Counted from the stretch's first letter, positions 25,339 through 34,673 are shown. The stretch is DNA of 64,000 nucleotides from Alphaproteobacteria bacterium (GCA_017308235.1 JAFKFL010000008.1:186001-250000); one strand, 5' to 3'. Program-made: numbers and translations. Notes: a model not told the origin generated them from the letters alone.

Positions 25339-25779
25339 TCAGCCCTTGTAGGCGATGAGCAGGGCGCCCGACGCGATCAGGGCGACACCGAGCCAGTTGG
25401 GTGCGGCGAGTTTCTCGGCCAGGAAGACAACGCCGAACACTGCAACGAGGACGATGCTGAGCTTGTCGATCGGGGCCACGCGGGCGGCGTCGCCGAGCTT
25501 CAGGGCGCGGAAGTAGCAAAGCCACGATGCACCGGTCGCGAGACCGGACAAGACGAGGAAGAGGTAGGTGCGGCCGGACACCGTGCTCGGTGACTGCCAC
25601 TGGCCGGTCGCCGCAACCAGCACCGCCACGACGCCCAAGATAACGATGGTGCGGATCAGCGCCGCGAAATCGGAGTTGATGTTCTCGACGCCCACCTTGG
25701 CGAAGATCGCGGTGAGGGCGGCGAAGGCCGCCGACAGGAGCGCCCACGGCAGCCAAGTCGCGAAAACTCCTGACTGCAT
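25339..25779 (-). CDS. single-domain EamA/DMT family transporter
   Basis: 146 residues and about five transmembrane helices: 'WALLSAAFAALTAIFAKVGVENINSDFAALIRTIVILGVVA', 'LFLVLSGLATGASWLCYFRALKLGDAARVAPIDKLSIVLVAVFGVVFLAEKL'. That is one EamA repeat only, as in small half-size family members that must dimerise; full-size DMT carriers have two repeats. AGGAG lies before the ATG. It follows rne on the same strand (26-nt gap) and may be read from the rne transcript. Substrate unknown. Confidence 0.9.
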   Translation of the reverse strand: MQSGVFATWLPWALLSAAFAALTAIFAKVGVENINSDFAALIRTIVILGVVAVLVAATGQWQSPSTVSGRTYLFLVLSGLATGASWLCYFRALKLGDAARVAPIDKLSIVLVAVFGVVFLAEKLAAPNWLGVALIASGALLIAYKG

Positions 25780-25804
25780 GGGCTTCTCCTGAAGGAACGT
25801 CAGG

Positions 25805-28681
25805 TCAGCGCCGCCACCAACCGCGCTTGGGTTTCTCGGGGGGCGCGTCGGTCGAAATCGTCGGAATGACTACCGCCGGAGGCGGTGGTTCGGCTGGAGG
25901 CGGCAGCTCGGCCGGAGGCGGCACCGGTTGCGGCGCTGCCGCAACAATAGGCTCTGGCGGCGGCGCGAGCGGCGGTGGAGGCGGGGCCACGCTCTCGGCG
26001 ACTGTCTCGGCTGGCGGCTCAAAAGGCGGGCGCTCGACCGGCATGTGGCCGCCGTCCATCTGGTCTACTGGCTGGCCATTCATCGCCGCCGGCGGTGACA
26101 TGGGTTGATCAGACGAAGGCTGTGCATCGGCAGTCTGATGGTCGTCGGCATGGTCGCTGATGTCGCCTTCGCCATTCTCGCGGCGACGACGACGCCCGCC
26201 ACGGCGGCCGCGTCGGCGACGACGGTCGCCATCTGCACGATCGCCATCACGGTCGTCCTCGGCGCGATCATTGGTGGCTTGCGCGCCGGCGTCGTCGCCG
26301 TCGACGTCATCGTCGTGGGCGGCTGGCTCCTCGCCAGCATCGGGCTCGCCGGCGCCGTTCGTGGCGGCGTGCGGCCGGTCATCCTCGGCCTCACCTGGCG
26401 CATGATCCTGCTCATCGCGTCGTCCGCCACGCCGGCGGCGCCGCCGGCGACGTCGGCCACTGCGGTCCCGGCCCTCGCCATCATCCTCGCCGGCATGCTC
26501 GGCCCCGGCTTCGGGACCGTCTCCTTCGGCTGCCGACGGTTTTTCACCTTCGTCATAGCTGGCGCGTGCCAACTCCGGCGCAGGCCGTTGGTCGTCGGCA
26601 CGACGCGAGCGGACGCGCTCGATCTCGCAGTCGGCGGCGTGCATCTCCTCGTCGGCTTCGACCGTGACGTTGAAGCCGTAGCGCTTCTCGATCTCCGATA
26701 GCGTGTGGCGCTTCTGGTTGAGGAGATAGAGCGCCACGTTGGGCGGCACGCTGACGGCGATCTCGCTCGCGCGGCGGCGCACGCCTTCTTCCTCGATGGC
26801 GCGCAGCGCGTGTAGCGCTGCCGATTCGATCGACCGTACACGGCCGGTGCCGGCGCAATGCGGGCAAATCTCGGTCGAATGCTCCAGCAACGAGGGCCGC
26901 AGCCGCTGGCGCGACATCTCGAGCAGGCCGAAGGCGGAAATGCGACCGATCTGGATGCGCGCGCGATCCTGGCGCATCGCGTCCTTGACCTTGTGCTCGA
27001 CCTGGCGCTGGTGGCGCGTCTCCTCCATGTCGATGAAGTCGATCACGATCAGGCCGGCGAGGTCGCGCAGGCGCACCTGGCGCGCCACTTCCTCGGCCGC
27101 CTCGATGTTGGTCCTGAGCGCCGTCTCCTCGATGTTGCGCTCCTTGGTGGAGCGGCCGGAGTTGACGTCGATGGCAACCAGCGCCTCGGTCGGATTGATC
27201 ACGATGTAGCCGCCGCTGCGCAACTGCACCACGGGCGAGTGCATGGCGTCGAACTGGTTTTCGACCTGGTAGCGATGGAAGAGGGGGATCGGTTCGTCGT
27301 ACTGCTCGACCTTGCCGGCCTGGTGCGGCACGAGCTGGCGCATGAACTCGGATGCAGCCTGGAAGCCGGCTTCACCCTCGACCAGCACCTGGGCGATGTC
27401 GGTGTCGTAGACGTCTCGCAACGAGCGCTTGATCAGGTCGCCTTCTTCATAGATCAGCGCCGGCGCTGTCGAGCGCATGGTGAGTTCGCGGATCGAGTCC
27501 CACAGCCGCGAGAGATATTCGTAGTCGCGCTTGATATCGATGTTCGAGCGTTCCAGCCCGGCGGTGCGCAGGATCACGCCCATGCCCTGCGGTACGTCGA
27601 GCTGCGCCAGCATCTCCTTCATGCGCTTGCGGTCGGCGGGATTGGAGATCTTGCGCGAGATCCCACCGCCGCGGCCGGCATTGGGCATCAGCACGCAATA
27701 GCGGCCGGCCAGGGAGAGATAGGTGGTGAGCGCTGCGCCCTTGTTGCCGCGCTCTTCCTTGACGACCTGTACCAGCAGGATCTGCCGGCGCTTGATCACT
27801 TCCTGGATCTTGTAGGTACGGACTGGATGACGGCGGCGGCGCTCGCGCGTCTCGCGCTCCTCGCCGGCCGCATCGTCGCCGCCCAGCGTCTCGACCGTGA
27901 CTTCGGGTTGTGGCGCCTCGGAAGGATCGGTCGGCGTTTCGGGCGACGCACTCTCGTGCGTTGCAGTTTCATGGTCCGGGTTGTCGTTGGCTGGAGTCTC
28001 GTCGACCAGTGGGGACGGTGCCTCGGACGCCTCGACCGCAGCGCCAGCTGGTTCCTCGGCGGGTGCAACGACGTCTGCCGGCCCGTCAATGCGATCGCTG
28101 GCGATGACGGCAGGCTGCGCATGCTCGACGACAGGAGCAGACGCGAGCTCAGCCGCCGGTTCCGCCACGACGATCGGCGCTTCCGGAGCCTCGGGCTCTG
28201 GCGGCTGAGGCTCCGAAGCAGAGACTTCGGTAGGTTCGTCCGCCGTGCCCTCGCCATTGCTCTCCGAACGGGGGGCTTCCGGCAGATTCTCGGCTGCAGC
28301 GATGGCTTCAGCGCGCTCGGCCCGGACGTCCTCGATATCGGTGCGATCAACCCTGTTGGAACGGGGCTCCGGCTCGTCGTCCGCTTCCTCGTGCCAGCGC
28401 TGCTGCTCGGCGATCAGCCGTTCGCGGTCCGCAACCGGGATTTGATAGTAGTCGGGATGGATTTCGGAGAAGGCGAGGAAGCCGTGGCGGTTGCCGCCAT
28501 ATTCCACGAAAGCCGCCTGCAGGGACGGCTCGATGCGGATCACCTTCGCAAGATAGATGTTGCCCTTGAGGGGCTTGCGTGACGCGGTCTCGAAATCGAA
28601 CTCTTCGAGACGCGTTCCGTCGACTACCACCACCCGTGTTTCTTCGGGATGACTGGCATCAATGAGCATACGCCTTGCCAT
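25805..28681 (-). CDS. rne: ribonuclease E
   Basis: Endoribonuclease and scaffold of the RNA degradosome. The 958 residues start MARRMLIDASHPEETRVVVVDG, the canonical N-terminus; in-frame codons further upstream are ignored. The S1 domain (about 36-92 and 288-335) is split by an acidic, Pro/Glu/Ala-rich insert of nearly 190 residues, typical of alphaproteobacterial enzymes. Catalytic Asp505 (AIDVNSG) and Asp548 (VIDFIDM) and the zinc-link CPHC (607-610) are intact. The C-terminal 330 residues alternate acidic and Arg-rich blocks ('RRRRRRRRGGRR') that usually bind RNA and partners, and end in a Pro-rich tail. Confidence 0.97.
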   Translation of the reverse strand: MARRMLIDASHPEETRVVVVDGTRLEEFDFETASRKPLKGNIYLAKVIRIEPSLQAAFVEYGGNRHGFLAFSEIHPDYYQIPVADRERLIAEQQRWHEEADDEPEPRSNRVDRTDIEDVRAERAEAIAAAENLPEAPRSESNGEGTADEPTEVSASEPQPPEPEAPEAPIVVAEPAAELASAPVVEHAQPAVIASDRIDGPADVVAPAEEPAGAAVEASEAPSPLVDETPANDNPDHETATHESASPETPTDPSEAPQPEVTVETLGGDDAAGEERETRERRRRHPVRTYKIQEVIKRRQILLVQVVKEERGNKGAALTTYLSLAGRYCVLMPNAGRGGGISRKISNPADRKRMKEMLAQLDVPQGMGVILRTAGLERSNIDIKRDYEYLSRLWDSIRELTMRSTAPALIYEEGDLIKRSLRDVYDTDIAQVLVEGEAGFQAASEFMRQLVPHQAGKVEQYDEPIPLFHRYQVENQFDAMHSPVVQLRSGGYIVINPTEALVAIDVNSGRSTKERNIEETALRTNIEAAEEVARQVRLRDLAGLIVIDFIDMEETRHQRQVEHKVKDAMRQDRARIQIGRISAFGLLEMSRQRLRPSLLEHSTEICPHCAGTGRVRSIESAALHALRAIEEEGVRRRASEIAVSVPPNVALYLLNQKRHTLSEIEKRYGFNVTVEADEEMHAADCEIERVRSRRADDQRPAPELARASYDEGEKPSAAEGDGPEAGAEHAGEDDGEGRDRSGRRRRRRRRRGGRRDEQDHAPGEAEDDRPHAATNGAGEPDAGEEPAAHDDDVDGDDAGAQATNDRAEDDRDGDRADGDRRRRRGRRGGRRRRRENGEGDISDHADDHQTADAQPSSDQPMSPPAAMNGQPVDQMDGGHMPVERPPFEPPAETVAESVAPPPPPLAPPPEPIVAAAPQPVPPPAELPPPAEPPPPAVVIPTISTDAPPEKPKRGWWRR

Positions 28682-29134
28682 GGGCTCGCTCCCGAGGCGA
28701 TCGGGTCCAACCGGCGCGAGCAACCAGCGGCCTTGCCGCCTCCTTGGCGCGAGGGGAACGGAGCGTCATCGACCCGTCGAACGGCCGAACATCAGGCCAA
28801 GACGGGGAAGCATCGCGCCGCCGGACCGTACGGGTCCTGCCACCTCGAGGTTTCCTGATAGCCACCGCCTGCCTGACAATCCCGCGGGCCTTGCCCTTCG
28901 GGGGCCCGGCGGGGCTGCCGTCGGAGCGCGGCCTCCTAAGGAGGGCGCTACGAACGACGGCGACTGCTCGCTCCCGCAACATACGGGGTTCGGTAGAAAG
29001 CGACAACCCAAACGTTGAGGTGGTGCGGATCGTCGCATAAGCAACTGAAATATATTGAATTTATGTTTAATTTAATGTTCTTCTTTAAGAAAGAACCATA
29101 AGAAATTCACCCCTCTGACCGACCAGCGCTGGCC
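28682..29134. other. rne leader / divergent promoter region, no gene seen
   Basis: About 450 bp between the divergent rne and amiC starts. The half near rne is GC-rich and structured (for example CCTCC-taa-GGAGG at 28932-28944) and fits a long rne 5' leader, the usual site of RNase E autoregulation. The half near amiC (29040-29110) is AT-rich and probably holds both promoters. Several open frames cross it but none has convincing start signals or known motifs. Confidence 0.5.
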
Positions 29135-29974
29135 ATGATTTACATCCGCCGTCGCGACTTGATCGTCGCGTCGCTTGCTCTGGGAGCCACGGTTCTCGGC
29201 GCCTCGGCGGCGTTTGCGCGGTCCGGGAAGACGTCGGCGAAACCGCCGCCTGCGCCAGCGATCAAGAAACCCAAGAAAGCGGTGCCCAAGCCCAAGTTGA
29301 TCGTTCTTGACCCTGGTCATGGTGGAAAAGATCCCGGGGCGCTCGGGCTGCGCGGCACCGAGGAGAAGCAGGTCGTCATCAAGGTGGCGCGCGATCTGCA
29401 GCAGCAGCTGCAGGCCGGGGGCCGCTATCGCGTCCTGCTCACCCGGAATGGCGACACCTTTATTCCCTTGCGCGAGCGCGTGGCGCGGGCGGAAGAGGCC
29501 AAGGCCGACCTGTTCCTGTCCATCCATGCCGATTCACATCCCGATGCCGACGTACGCGGCGCCTCCGTTTACACGCTGTCGGAAGAGGGGAGCGACCGCG
29601 AGGCCGACGCGTTGGCCGCGCGCGAGAATGGCGCAGGTGTGCAACTCAGCCGTCATTCAGATGTTGTGGCGAAGATGCTGGTCACCATGTCCCAGCGTGG
29701 CACGGTGAACGACTCGCGCCGTTTCGCGGACACCATCGTGCAGACCTTCGGCCGCAGCGGTGTGCGACTGCTACCGCGCAGCCATCGCGAGGCCGGCTTC
29801 GCCGTTCTGACCTCGCCCGATATTCCGGCCGCGCTGGTGGAGTTGGGCTACCTCTCCAACCGCTATGACGAGAAGCTTTTGACTGTGCCGCAGCACCAAG
29901 CCGCCCTCGGCCGTGCGCTCAGGGCCTCGGTCGATGCTTATTTCGGCACAGGAACTGCCACAAGAAAGGCGTAA
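29135..29974 (+). CDS. amiC: N-acetylmuramoyl-L-alanine amidase, AmiC type
   Basis: Periplasmic zinc amidase that cleaves the stem peptide from muramic acid during cell separation. The 279-residue protein has an N-terminal 'IRRRDLIVASLALGATVLGASAAFA' with paired Arg, so Tat export is likely. The Amidase_3 domain follows: 'LIVLDPGHGGKDPGALG' (zinc His), 'EKQVVIKVARDLQQQL' (Glu), 'DLFLSIHADSHPD' (zinc His) and 'PAALVELGYLSNRYDEKLL' (catalytic Glu). There is no AMIN domain, so it is a short form. It precedes PBP1A, as in many Alphaproteobacteria. Confidence 0.93.
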   Translation: MIYIRRRDLIVASLALGATVLGASAAFARSGKTSAKPPPAPAIKKPKKAVPKPKLIVLDPGHGGKDPGALGLRGTEEKQVVIKVARDLQQQLQAGGRYRVLLTRNGDTFIPLRERVARAEEAKADLFLSIHADSHPDADVRGASVYTLSEEGSDREADALAARENGAGVQLSRHSDVVAKMLVTMSQRGTVNDSRRFADTIVQTFGRSGVRLLPRSHREAGFAVLTSPDIPAALVELGYLSNRYDEKLLTVPQHQAALGRALRASVDAYFGTGTATRKA

Positions 29975-30053
29975 CTCACTGCCACGCTTCGGGGGTTGTC
30001 CCGAAGTGGCCGGCGCCGGCAGGTTGCCGCTCCCCTCAGGGCTCGCGTAGAAG

Positions 30054-32558
30054 GTGACCGTGATCCGCTTCGTCAAAGTGCTGCTGGCCTTCTGCCTGGC
30101 CGGCCTGATCGTCGGTATCGGCACCGTTGCGGGCCTGTTCTGGCATTTCAGCCATGGCCTGCCCGATCACAAGCAGCTCGCCGACTACCAGCCGCCCACC
30201 GTGTCGCGCCTCTATGCCGCCGACGGCCGGTTGCTGGCGGAATTCGCACGTGAGAAGCGTATTTTCGTGCCCGTCGCCGCCATGCCCAAGCGGCTGCTTG
30301 AAGCTTTTGTGTCCGCCGAGGACCAGCGCTTCTTCAGCCACCCTGGCGTCGATTTCATCGGCATGGTGCGTGCGGCCATCAACGATGTCGCCAACCCGGG
30401 CAAGCGGCCGGAAGGCGCTTCGGGCATCACCCAGCAGGTGGCCAAGAACTTCCTGCTGTCCAACCAGGCGACCCTCTCGCGCAAGATCCGCGAGGCCATC
30501 CTCGCCTTTCGCATCGAGCAGACCTATTCGAAGGAGCATATCCTCGAGCTCTATCTCAACGAGATCTATCTCGGCTCGGGCAACTATGGCGTCGCTTCGG
30601 CGGCGCTGAACTACTTCGACCGGTCGTTGGGCGAGCTCAGTCTCTCGGAAATGGCCTATCTCGCGGCGCTGCCCAAGGCGCCCAATCGCTACAACATCGT
30701 GCGCAATACGCAGGAAGCCTACGCGCGGCGCGACTATGTGCTGGGCCGCATGCGTGAGGATGGCTACATCACGGTCGCCGAGGAGAAGGCGGCCAAGGCC
30801 GAGAAGCTGCAGTACCGCAAGCGCGGCCCCACCGAGGTCGTGACCGCCGATTACTTCGCCGAGGAGACGCGGCGCAATCTGCTTGCGGCTTACGGTGACA
30901 AAGGCCTGTACGAGGGCGGTCTCACGGTCATGACCTCGCTCGATCCCGCGATCCAGGAGACGGCGGACAAGGCGCTGCAGGCCGGTCTCATTGCCTACGA
31001 TCGCCGCCACGGCTGGCGCGGGCCCTACGCCAAGATCGCCGATATGAGCGTCGACTGGCAGGAGGAGTTCGCACGCATCCAGCAGCGCCGGCCGCTCTAC
31101 GGCCCGCCGACCTGGCAGCTCGCGGTCGTCACCAAGGTCGAACCGCAGGCAGCCGTCATCGCCGGCTTGCCCGAAGACGGCACCTATACCGGCACCGGCA
31201 CCATGCCCTTTGCCGAGATGCGTTGGGCCTGCCGGACCGCGCCTGAGCAAACGCTGGGCGCTTGCCCAGGCCGGCCGGCCAACGTCGTCAATGTCGGCGA
31301 TGTGATCGTGGTCGAGAAGATCGAGAAGGACGCCAACAACAAGCCCTATCCCGCGAACACCTACAGCCTGCGCCAAGTGCCCAATGCGAATGGCGCGGTG
31401 ATCGTCATGGACCCGCAAAGCGGCCGCATCCTCGCGATGTCGGGCGGCTGGTCCTACGGCATGAGCCAGTTCAACCGCGCCGTCCAGGCGCAGCGCCAGC
31501 CCGGCTCCTCCTTCAAGCCGTTCGTCTATCTCGCGGCGATGGATGCGGGCCTCACGCCGTCGACGCTCGTGCTTGATGCGCCGTTCGAATACAATCCGGG
31601 TTACGGCCAGCCCATCTGGCGACCGGGCAACTACCAGCGCGAGGCCGATCTTGGCCCCGCCACGGTGCGCCGCGGGCTGGAGCTTTCGCGCAACCTCATG
31701 ACTGTGCGGATGGCGCAACAGATCGGCATGAAACGCGTGGTCGAGGTCGCCCGCGACTTCGGCATCGCCGACAATATGGGCGCCTACCTGCCGATGGCGC
31801 TGGGCGCCGTCGACACGACGCTGCTGCGCATGACCATGGCGCACGCCGAGCTCGCCAATGGCGCCCGCCGCATCACGCCGAGCCTGATCGATCGTGTGCA
31901 GGATCGCGACGGCAAGACGATCTACCGTCATGAGCCGCGCATCTGCGAGGGCTGCGGACCGGCGGCCGACGGCCAGAAGCCACAGCCGCCGCGCATCGTC
32001 GATCCACGCCAACCGTTCCACGATCCCGCCTCGGTTTACCAGGTCGTGAATATGATGCTGGGTGTGACCACGCGCGGCACGGCGGCCCGGCTCGCGTCAC
32101 TGGGCCGGCCGATTGCCGGCAAGACCGGCACCACCAACGATTCCAAGGACACCTGGTTCTTCGGCTCGACGCCCGACCTCACGATCGGCGTCTATATCGG
32201 CTTCGACGAGCCGCGTACGCTTGGCCGTATGGAGCAGGGCAGCCTCACTGCCGCGCCGATCTACGAACGCATCGCCAAGGTCGTCTACAAGGACAAGCCG
32301 CCGACCCCGTTCCGTGTGCCGCCGGGGCTCCGGCTGGTGCGTGTCGATCACGATAGCGGCCAGCCCGCCTGGGCCGGCGATCCCAATGCCATCGACGAGT
32401 TCTTCAAACCCGGCACCGAGCCCTACGGCGACAATCAGCAACAGGTGCTTGACGGCTCCGCCTCCCTTTCGGGTATAGACCCGACCGAAGGCGGCTCGAT
32501 GTCGTCCAGCGGCGGCGGGCCGCGCGGGACGATCAGCGGAACCGGCGAGACGTACTAG
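30054..32558 (+). CDS. mrcA: class A penicillin-binding protein 1A
   Basis: Bifunctional peptidoglycan synthase of 834 residues anchored by one N-terminal helix (VLLAFCLAGLIVGIGTVAGLFW). Glycosyltransferase motifs: 'EDQRFFSHPGVDFIG', 'GASGITQQVAKNFLL', 'RKIREAILAFRIEQTYSKEHILELYLNEIYLG'. Transpeptidase motifs: 'PGSSFKPF' (SxxK), 'SRN' in 'LELSRNLMTV', and KTGTT in 'IAGKTGTTNDSKDTWF'. A PBP1A-type OB-like insert lies between the domains (about 330-450). The GTG start at 30054 is followed by another GTG two codons on. Between amiC and prfB. Confidence 0.96.
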   Translation: MTVIRFVKVLLAFCLAGLIVGIGTVAGLFWHFSHGLPDHKQLADYQPPTVSRLYAADGRLLAEFAREKRIFVPVAAMPKRLLEAFVSAEDQRFFSHPGVDFIGMVRAAINDVANPGKRPEGASGITQQVAKNFLLSNQATLSRKIREAILAFRIEQTYSKEHILELYLNEIYLGSGNYGVASAALNYFDRSLGELSLSEMAYLAALPKAPNRYNIVRNTQEAYARRDYVLGRMREDGYITVAEEKAAKAEKLQYRKRGPTEVVTADYFAEETRRNLLAAYGDKGLYEGGLTVMTSLDPAIQETADKALQAGLIAYDRRHGWRGPYAKIADMSVDWQEEFARIQQRRPLYGPPTWQLAVVTKVEPQAAVIAGLPEDGTYTGTGTMPFAEMRWACRTAPEQTLGACPGRPANVVNVGDVIVVEKIEKDANNKPYPANTYSLRQVPNANGAVIVMDPQSGRILAMSGGWSYGMSQFNRAVQAQRQPGSSFKPFVYLAAMDAGLTPSTLVLDAPFEYNPGYGQPIWRPGNYQREADLGPATVRRGLELSRNLMTVRMAQQIGMKRVVEVARDFGIADNMGAYLPMALGAVDTTLLRMTMAHAELANGARRITPSLIDRVQDRDGKTIYRHEPRICEGCGPAADGQKPQPPRIVDPRQPFHDPASVYQVVNMMLGVTTRGTAARLASLGRPIAGKTGTTNDSKDTWFFGSTPDLTIGVYIGFDEPRTLGRMEQGSLTAAPIYERIAKVVYKDKPPTPFRVPPGLRLVRVDHDSGQPAWAGDPNAIDEFFKPGTEPYGDNQQQVLDGSASLSGIDPTEGGSMSSSGGGPRGTISGTGETY

Positions 32559-32562
32559 CCCG

Positions 32563-32655
32563 TCACCCCGAGCGTAGCCGAGGGGCCTCTTTGTCGGTAT
32601 CGGCATAAAAAGAGGTCCTTCGACTTCGCGCTGCGCGCTTCGCTCAGGATAACGG
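32563..32655. repeat. dispersed intergenic palindromic repeat (REP-like)
   Basis: The stretch 'CACCCCGAGCGTAGCCGAGG ... AGGTCCTTCGACTTCGCGCT ... CTTCGCTCAGGATAACGG' matches, from memory, a repeat found between genes in many Alphaproteobacteria. The inner arms GGGGCCTCTTT and AAAGAGGTCCTT pair with G-U wobbles to form a hairpin that may also end the mrcA transcript. Only this copy occurs in the window. Confidence 0.55.
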
Positions 32656-32674
32656 AAAGATAAGGAGTCTGTGT

Positions 32675-33797
32675 ATGCGCGCCGAAGCCCAGGCCATGGT
32701 GAACGAGATCGAGGAGTCGCTGGTGCTCCTGAGGAGGCGTCTTTGACTACGACCGCGCGGTCGTACGTCTGGATGAACTGAACGCGCGCGCCGAGGATCC
32801 GGCGCTCTGGAATGATCCGAAGGAAGCCCAGGTCGTGATGCGTGAGCGCACACGGCTGGAGGCGGCGATCGGCACCATCAAGCGCCTGCGTGCGGCGGTC
32901 GACGACAACGTCGGCCTGATCGAGTTAGCGGAGGCCGAGAAGGACGAGGCCATGGTCGCCGACGCCGAGCGCGCGCTTGGCGAGGCGCGCCAAGAGGCGG
33001 CCCAGGCGCGGCTCGAGACGCTGCTGTCGGGCGAGGCCGATCCCAACAACGCCTATGTCGAACTCAATGCTGGGGCGGGCGGCACCGAGGCGCAGGACTG
33101 GGCCGAAATGCTGGCGCGCATGTACACGCGCTGGGCCGAGCGGCGTGGCTTCAAGGTCTCGTGGCTCGAGGAGAGCGCGGGCGAAGAGGCCGGCATCAAG
33201 TCATGTGCCTTCAAGGTCGAGGGCCCGAACGCTTATGGCTGGCTTAAGACCGAGTCTGGGGTGCATCGCCTGGTCCGGATCAGCCCGTTCGACGGCAATG
33301 CACGGCGCCAGACGTCCTTCGCGTCGGTCTGGGTCTATCCGGAGGTCGACGACAACATCGAGATCGAGCTGGTCGACAAGGATTTGCGCGTCGATACCTA
33401 TCGCGCGTCGGGTGCGGGCGGTCAGCACGTGAACAAGACCGATTCGGCGGTGCGCATCACCCACATCCCGACCGGCATCGCGGTCGCGGTCCAGCAGGAA
33501 CGCAGCCAGCATCAGAATCGCGCCAAGGCGATGCAGATGTTGAAGGCGCGACTCTACGAGGTGGAGTTGCAGAAGCGCGAGGCCGAGCGGCTGGAAGCGG
33601 AGGCCAACAAGACCGACATCGGTTGGGGCCATCAGATCCGTTCTTACGTGCTGCAGCCCTACCAGATGGTGAAAGACCTGCGCACCAACGTCGAACGCTC
33701 CGATCCGCAGAAGGTGCTCGACGGTGACCTCGATGAGTTCATGGCGGCGTCGCTCGCTGCACGCGTGGGCGAGGGGAAGGATAAGGAGGCGGCTTAA
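32675..33797 (+). CDS. prfB: peptide chain release factor 2, expressed by programmed +1 frameshift
   Basis: Recognises UGA/UAA stops and releases the peptide. Frame 1 starts at ATG 32675 (AAGGAG upstream) and gives 23 codons to an in-frame TGA at 32744-32746. Slipping +1 at CTT-TGA continues in frame from GAC 32745 to the stop at 33797, about 373 residues in all. The RF2 specificity tripeptide SPF ('[15 protein letters not shown]') and the catalytic GGQ ('[20 protein letters not shown]') are present. Simple ORF callers start this gene at an internal ATG (32835) and lose the N-terminus. Confidence 0.95.
32731..32747 (+). promoter_or_regulatory. prfB autoregulatory frameshift site
   Basis: GAGGAGGCGTCTTTGAC: internal Shine-Dalgarno AGGAGG three nt before CTT-TGA-C, the classical RF2 slip site. 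When RF2 is scarce, the ribosome pauses at UGA and slips +1; abundant RF2 terminates at codon 24. Confidence 0.93.
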
Positions 33798-33898
33798 GTC
33801 ACCTCCTTGGATACCTTTAAGGTTATGAGAGCATCGCACTCACACCTTCAGTAGATCGGCTCAATTCGACAGTCCTTGACTTCCATAGCTGAATGGTT

Positions 33899-33908
33899 AT
33901 TGATCAAT
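33899..33908. promoter_or_regulatory. palindrome in the ArsR promoter
   Basis: ATTGATCAAT, a perfect 10-bp palindrome in an AT-rich stretch ending 10 nt before the ArsR start, followed by a partial repeat of the half-site (CAATAGTCAAT). Possible autoregulatory site; weak evidence. Confidence 0.4.
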
Positions 33909-33918
33909 TCAATAGTCA

Positions 33919-34254
33919 ATGGGTTATCAATTGTCGAGCCCTCATGACATTCTCTTCCGGTCTCTGGCCGATCCCACGCGTCGGGCGATCTTCGAACGGC
34001 TATGCCGCGAGGGAGAACAGACGGTCGCGGCCCTGACGGCCGGAGCCGGAATCTCGCAACCGGCTGTGTCGAAGCATCTCGGCCTTCTGAAGCAGGCAGG
34101 ACTGGTGCGTGACCGTCACGAAGGTCGACAGACGCATTACAGCGCGCAACTCGGCGCACTTGCCCCGCTGATCAACTGGGCGGGCCAGATGCACGGTTTC
34201 TGGCAGAACCGGTTCGACCACCTCGAAGACCTACTGAAAAGGATGGACCAATGA
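33919..34254 (+). CDS. ArsR/SmtB family regulator
   Basis: 111 residues with a winged helix: 'ILFRSLADPTRRAIFERLCREGEQTVAALTAGAGISQPAVSKHLGLLKQAGLVRDRHEGRQTHYSAQ'. No Cys/His metal site is evident, so it belongs with the metal-independent ArsR members that partner SRPBCC proteins. The stop overlaps the next start (ATGA). The ATG has no clear Shine-Dalgarno; an in-frame TTG at 33931 is an alternative. It controls its own three-gene operon by analogy with similar loci. Confidence 0.9.
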   Translation: MGYQLSSPHDILFRSLADPTRRAIFERLCREGEQTVAALTAGAGISQPAVSKHLGLLKQAGLVRDRHEGRQTHYSAQLGALAPLINWAGQMHGFWQNRFDHLEDLLKRMDQ

Positions 34255-34673
34255 CCACCACCACGACCGAAACGCTCTCCGTCGTCGTCGAACGAGAGAT
34301 CGCTCATCCGCCGGAGAAGATCTGGCGCGCGCTCACCCAACCACACCTGATCGAGGAGTGGCTGATGAAGAACGACTTCCAGTCCAAGGTGGACCATCAT
34401 TTCAATCTTCGCGGCGACTGGGGTGCGGTCGACTGTCGGGTCATGGTCGTCGAACCGAACAAGACGCTGTCTTACACATGGGCAGCCATGGGCCTCGAGA
34501 GCGTCGTCACCTGGACTCTCACCCCGACGAGCACGGGAACTCACCTGCGCATGGAGCAGGTCGGCTTCCGACCCGATCAGCAGCAGGCCTACCAGGGTGC
34601 CAAGTACGGGTGGCAGCAGTTCTTTGGAAAGCTGGAGCAACTCTTGGCACGGAAGGAGGAGAAACAGGCATGA
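34251..34673 (+). CDS. SRPBCC / AHSA1 domain protein
   Basis: 140 residues of the START-like fold: 'VVVEREIAHPPEKIWRALTQPHLIEEWLMKNDF', 'GDWGAVDCRVMVVEPNKTLSYTWAAMGLESVVTWTLTPTSTGTHLRMEQVGF', 'GWQQFFGKLEQLL'. Such proteins bind hydrophobic ligands; many sit beside an ArsR regulator as here. Coupled by ATGA overlaps to both the upstream ArsR and the downstream DUF1801 gene. Confidence 0.9.
   Translation: MTTTTTETLSVVVEREIAHPPEKIWRALTQPHLIEEWLMKNDFQSKVDHHFNLRGDWGAVDCRVMVVEPNKTLSYTWAAMGLESVVTWTLTPTSTGTHLRMEQVGFRPDQQQAYQGAKYGWQQFFGKLEQLLARKEEKQA

Noticed and set aside
26105-28582. Long plus-strand open frames (198 and 574 codons) opposite rne
   Set aside because: They are antisense shadows of the repetitive acidic/Arg-rich RNase E coding sequence; no motifs and low-complexity translation.
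28659-29044. Several open frames of about 90-120 codons between rne and amiC
   Set aside because: High GC makes spurious frames common; Arg/Pro/Gly-rich translations, mutual overlap and no ribosome binding sites. Treated as the rne leader.
30036-32021. 661-codon minus-strand open frame opposite PBP1A
   Set aside because: Shadow of the mrcA reading frame; translation is Arg/His/Asp-rich without any domain, while mrcA has all expected motifs.
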